DNA of 5,969 nt, from assembly GCA_019237515.1 (NCBI GenBank), contig JAFAGX010000425.1, forward strand, positions 1-5,969, written 5' to 3'. The DNA comes from Acidobacteriaceae bacterium (GTDB lineage: Bacteria > Acidobacteriota > Terriglobia > Terriglobales > SbA1). The notes beneath the pieces were generated by a model. The model did no database searches. It saw nothing but the letters and a program-made list of their open reading frames with translations, and was not told where the DNA came from. Both the position numbers and the translations under genes were made by a program. Shown piece after piece: positions 5,895 to 5,969 of the stretch. The number at the start of each line of letters is the position of its first letter. Position 1 is the stretch's first letter.

Positions 5895-5969
5895 CCGTAG
5901 TTTTGCGAGACCCACGTGGATTCCGCTACTCTGGTCTATTTTTTACTCAGGTTCTGCTTGACGCGAAAT

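Noticed and set aside
5912..5944. Possible pgeF terminator: CCACGTGG palindrome followed further on by a run of six T
   Set aside because: The palindrome has no loop and lies about 20 bases from the T-run, so it does not form an intrinsic terminator.
5936..5969. Possible C-terminus of a gene entering from the right on the minus strand (11 open codons ending in TAG at 5938-5936)
   Set aside because: Eleven codons without a stop are expected by chance in one of three frames, and the peptide matches nothing I recognise.

Overview
The window reads as ordinary chromosomal DNA from a free-living bacterium. The mix of genes suggests an Acidobacteriota-like organism: a divergent YchF/DUF933 protein, a secreted S10 serine carboxypeptidase, a NIPSNAP protein, a stand-alone four-helix-bundle (S23-type) protein, and degenerate GAACTGAGAAC-like heptamer repeats. 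That assignment is inferred from gene character and was not tested by any search. I see no phage genes, insertion sequences, tRNA or rRNA genes, or CRISPR array.

Layout from left to right. Positions 1-88 (minus) hold the first 29 codons of a hydrophobic, ZIP-transporter-like protein that runs off the left edge. Its ATG overlaps the TGA of a four-helix-bundle protein gene (85-480, minus) in an ATGA junction. Next is a 160-bp spacer (481-640) carrying two short degenerate 7-bp repeat arrays and a small hairpin, then a YchF-family NTPase gene (641-1726, minus). A 220-bp divergent spacer separates ychF from a membrane fatty-acid desaturase (1947-2870, plus). The desaturase converges, with a 14-bp gap, on a NIPSNAP gene (2885-3199, minus), which lies just downstream of a secreted S10 carboxypeptidase gene (3255-4895, minus). 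A 102-bp divergent spacer with a perfect TATAAT box on the minus strand separates the peptidase from pgeF (4998-5870, plus). The stop codon of pgeF is supplied by a third copy of the 7-bp repeat array (5860-5894).

Probable transcription units are ychF > four-helix gene > ZIP-like gene (leftward; the last two are probably translationally coupled), the desaturase alone (rightward), S10 peptidase > NIPSNAP (leftward), and pgeF (rightward). The genes do not form one obvious pathway: they cover translation-associated NTPase activity, metal transport, lipid desaturation, extracytoplasmic peptide turnover and nucleoside/peptidoglycan-precursor quality control.

I did not find a convincing new biological system. 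The items most worth a second look are the heptamer repeat family and its overlap with a stop codon, the coupled four-helix/ZIP-like pair, and the altered switch II motif of the YchF-like protein.
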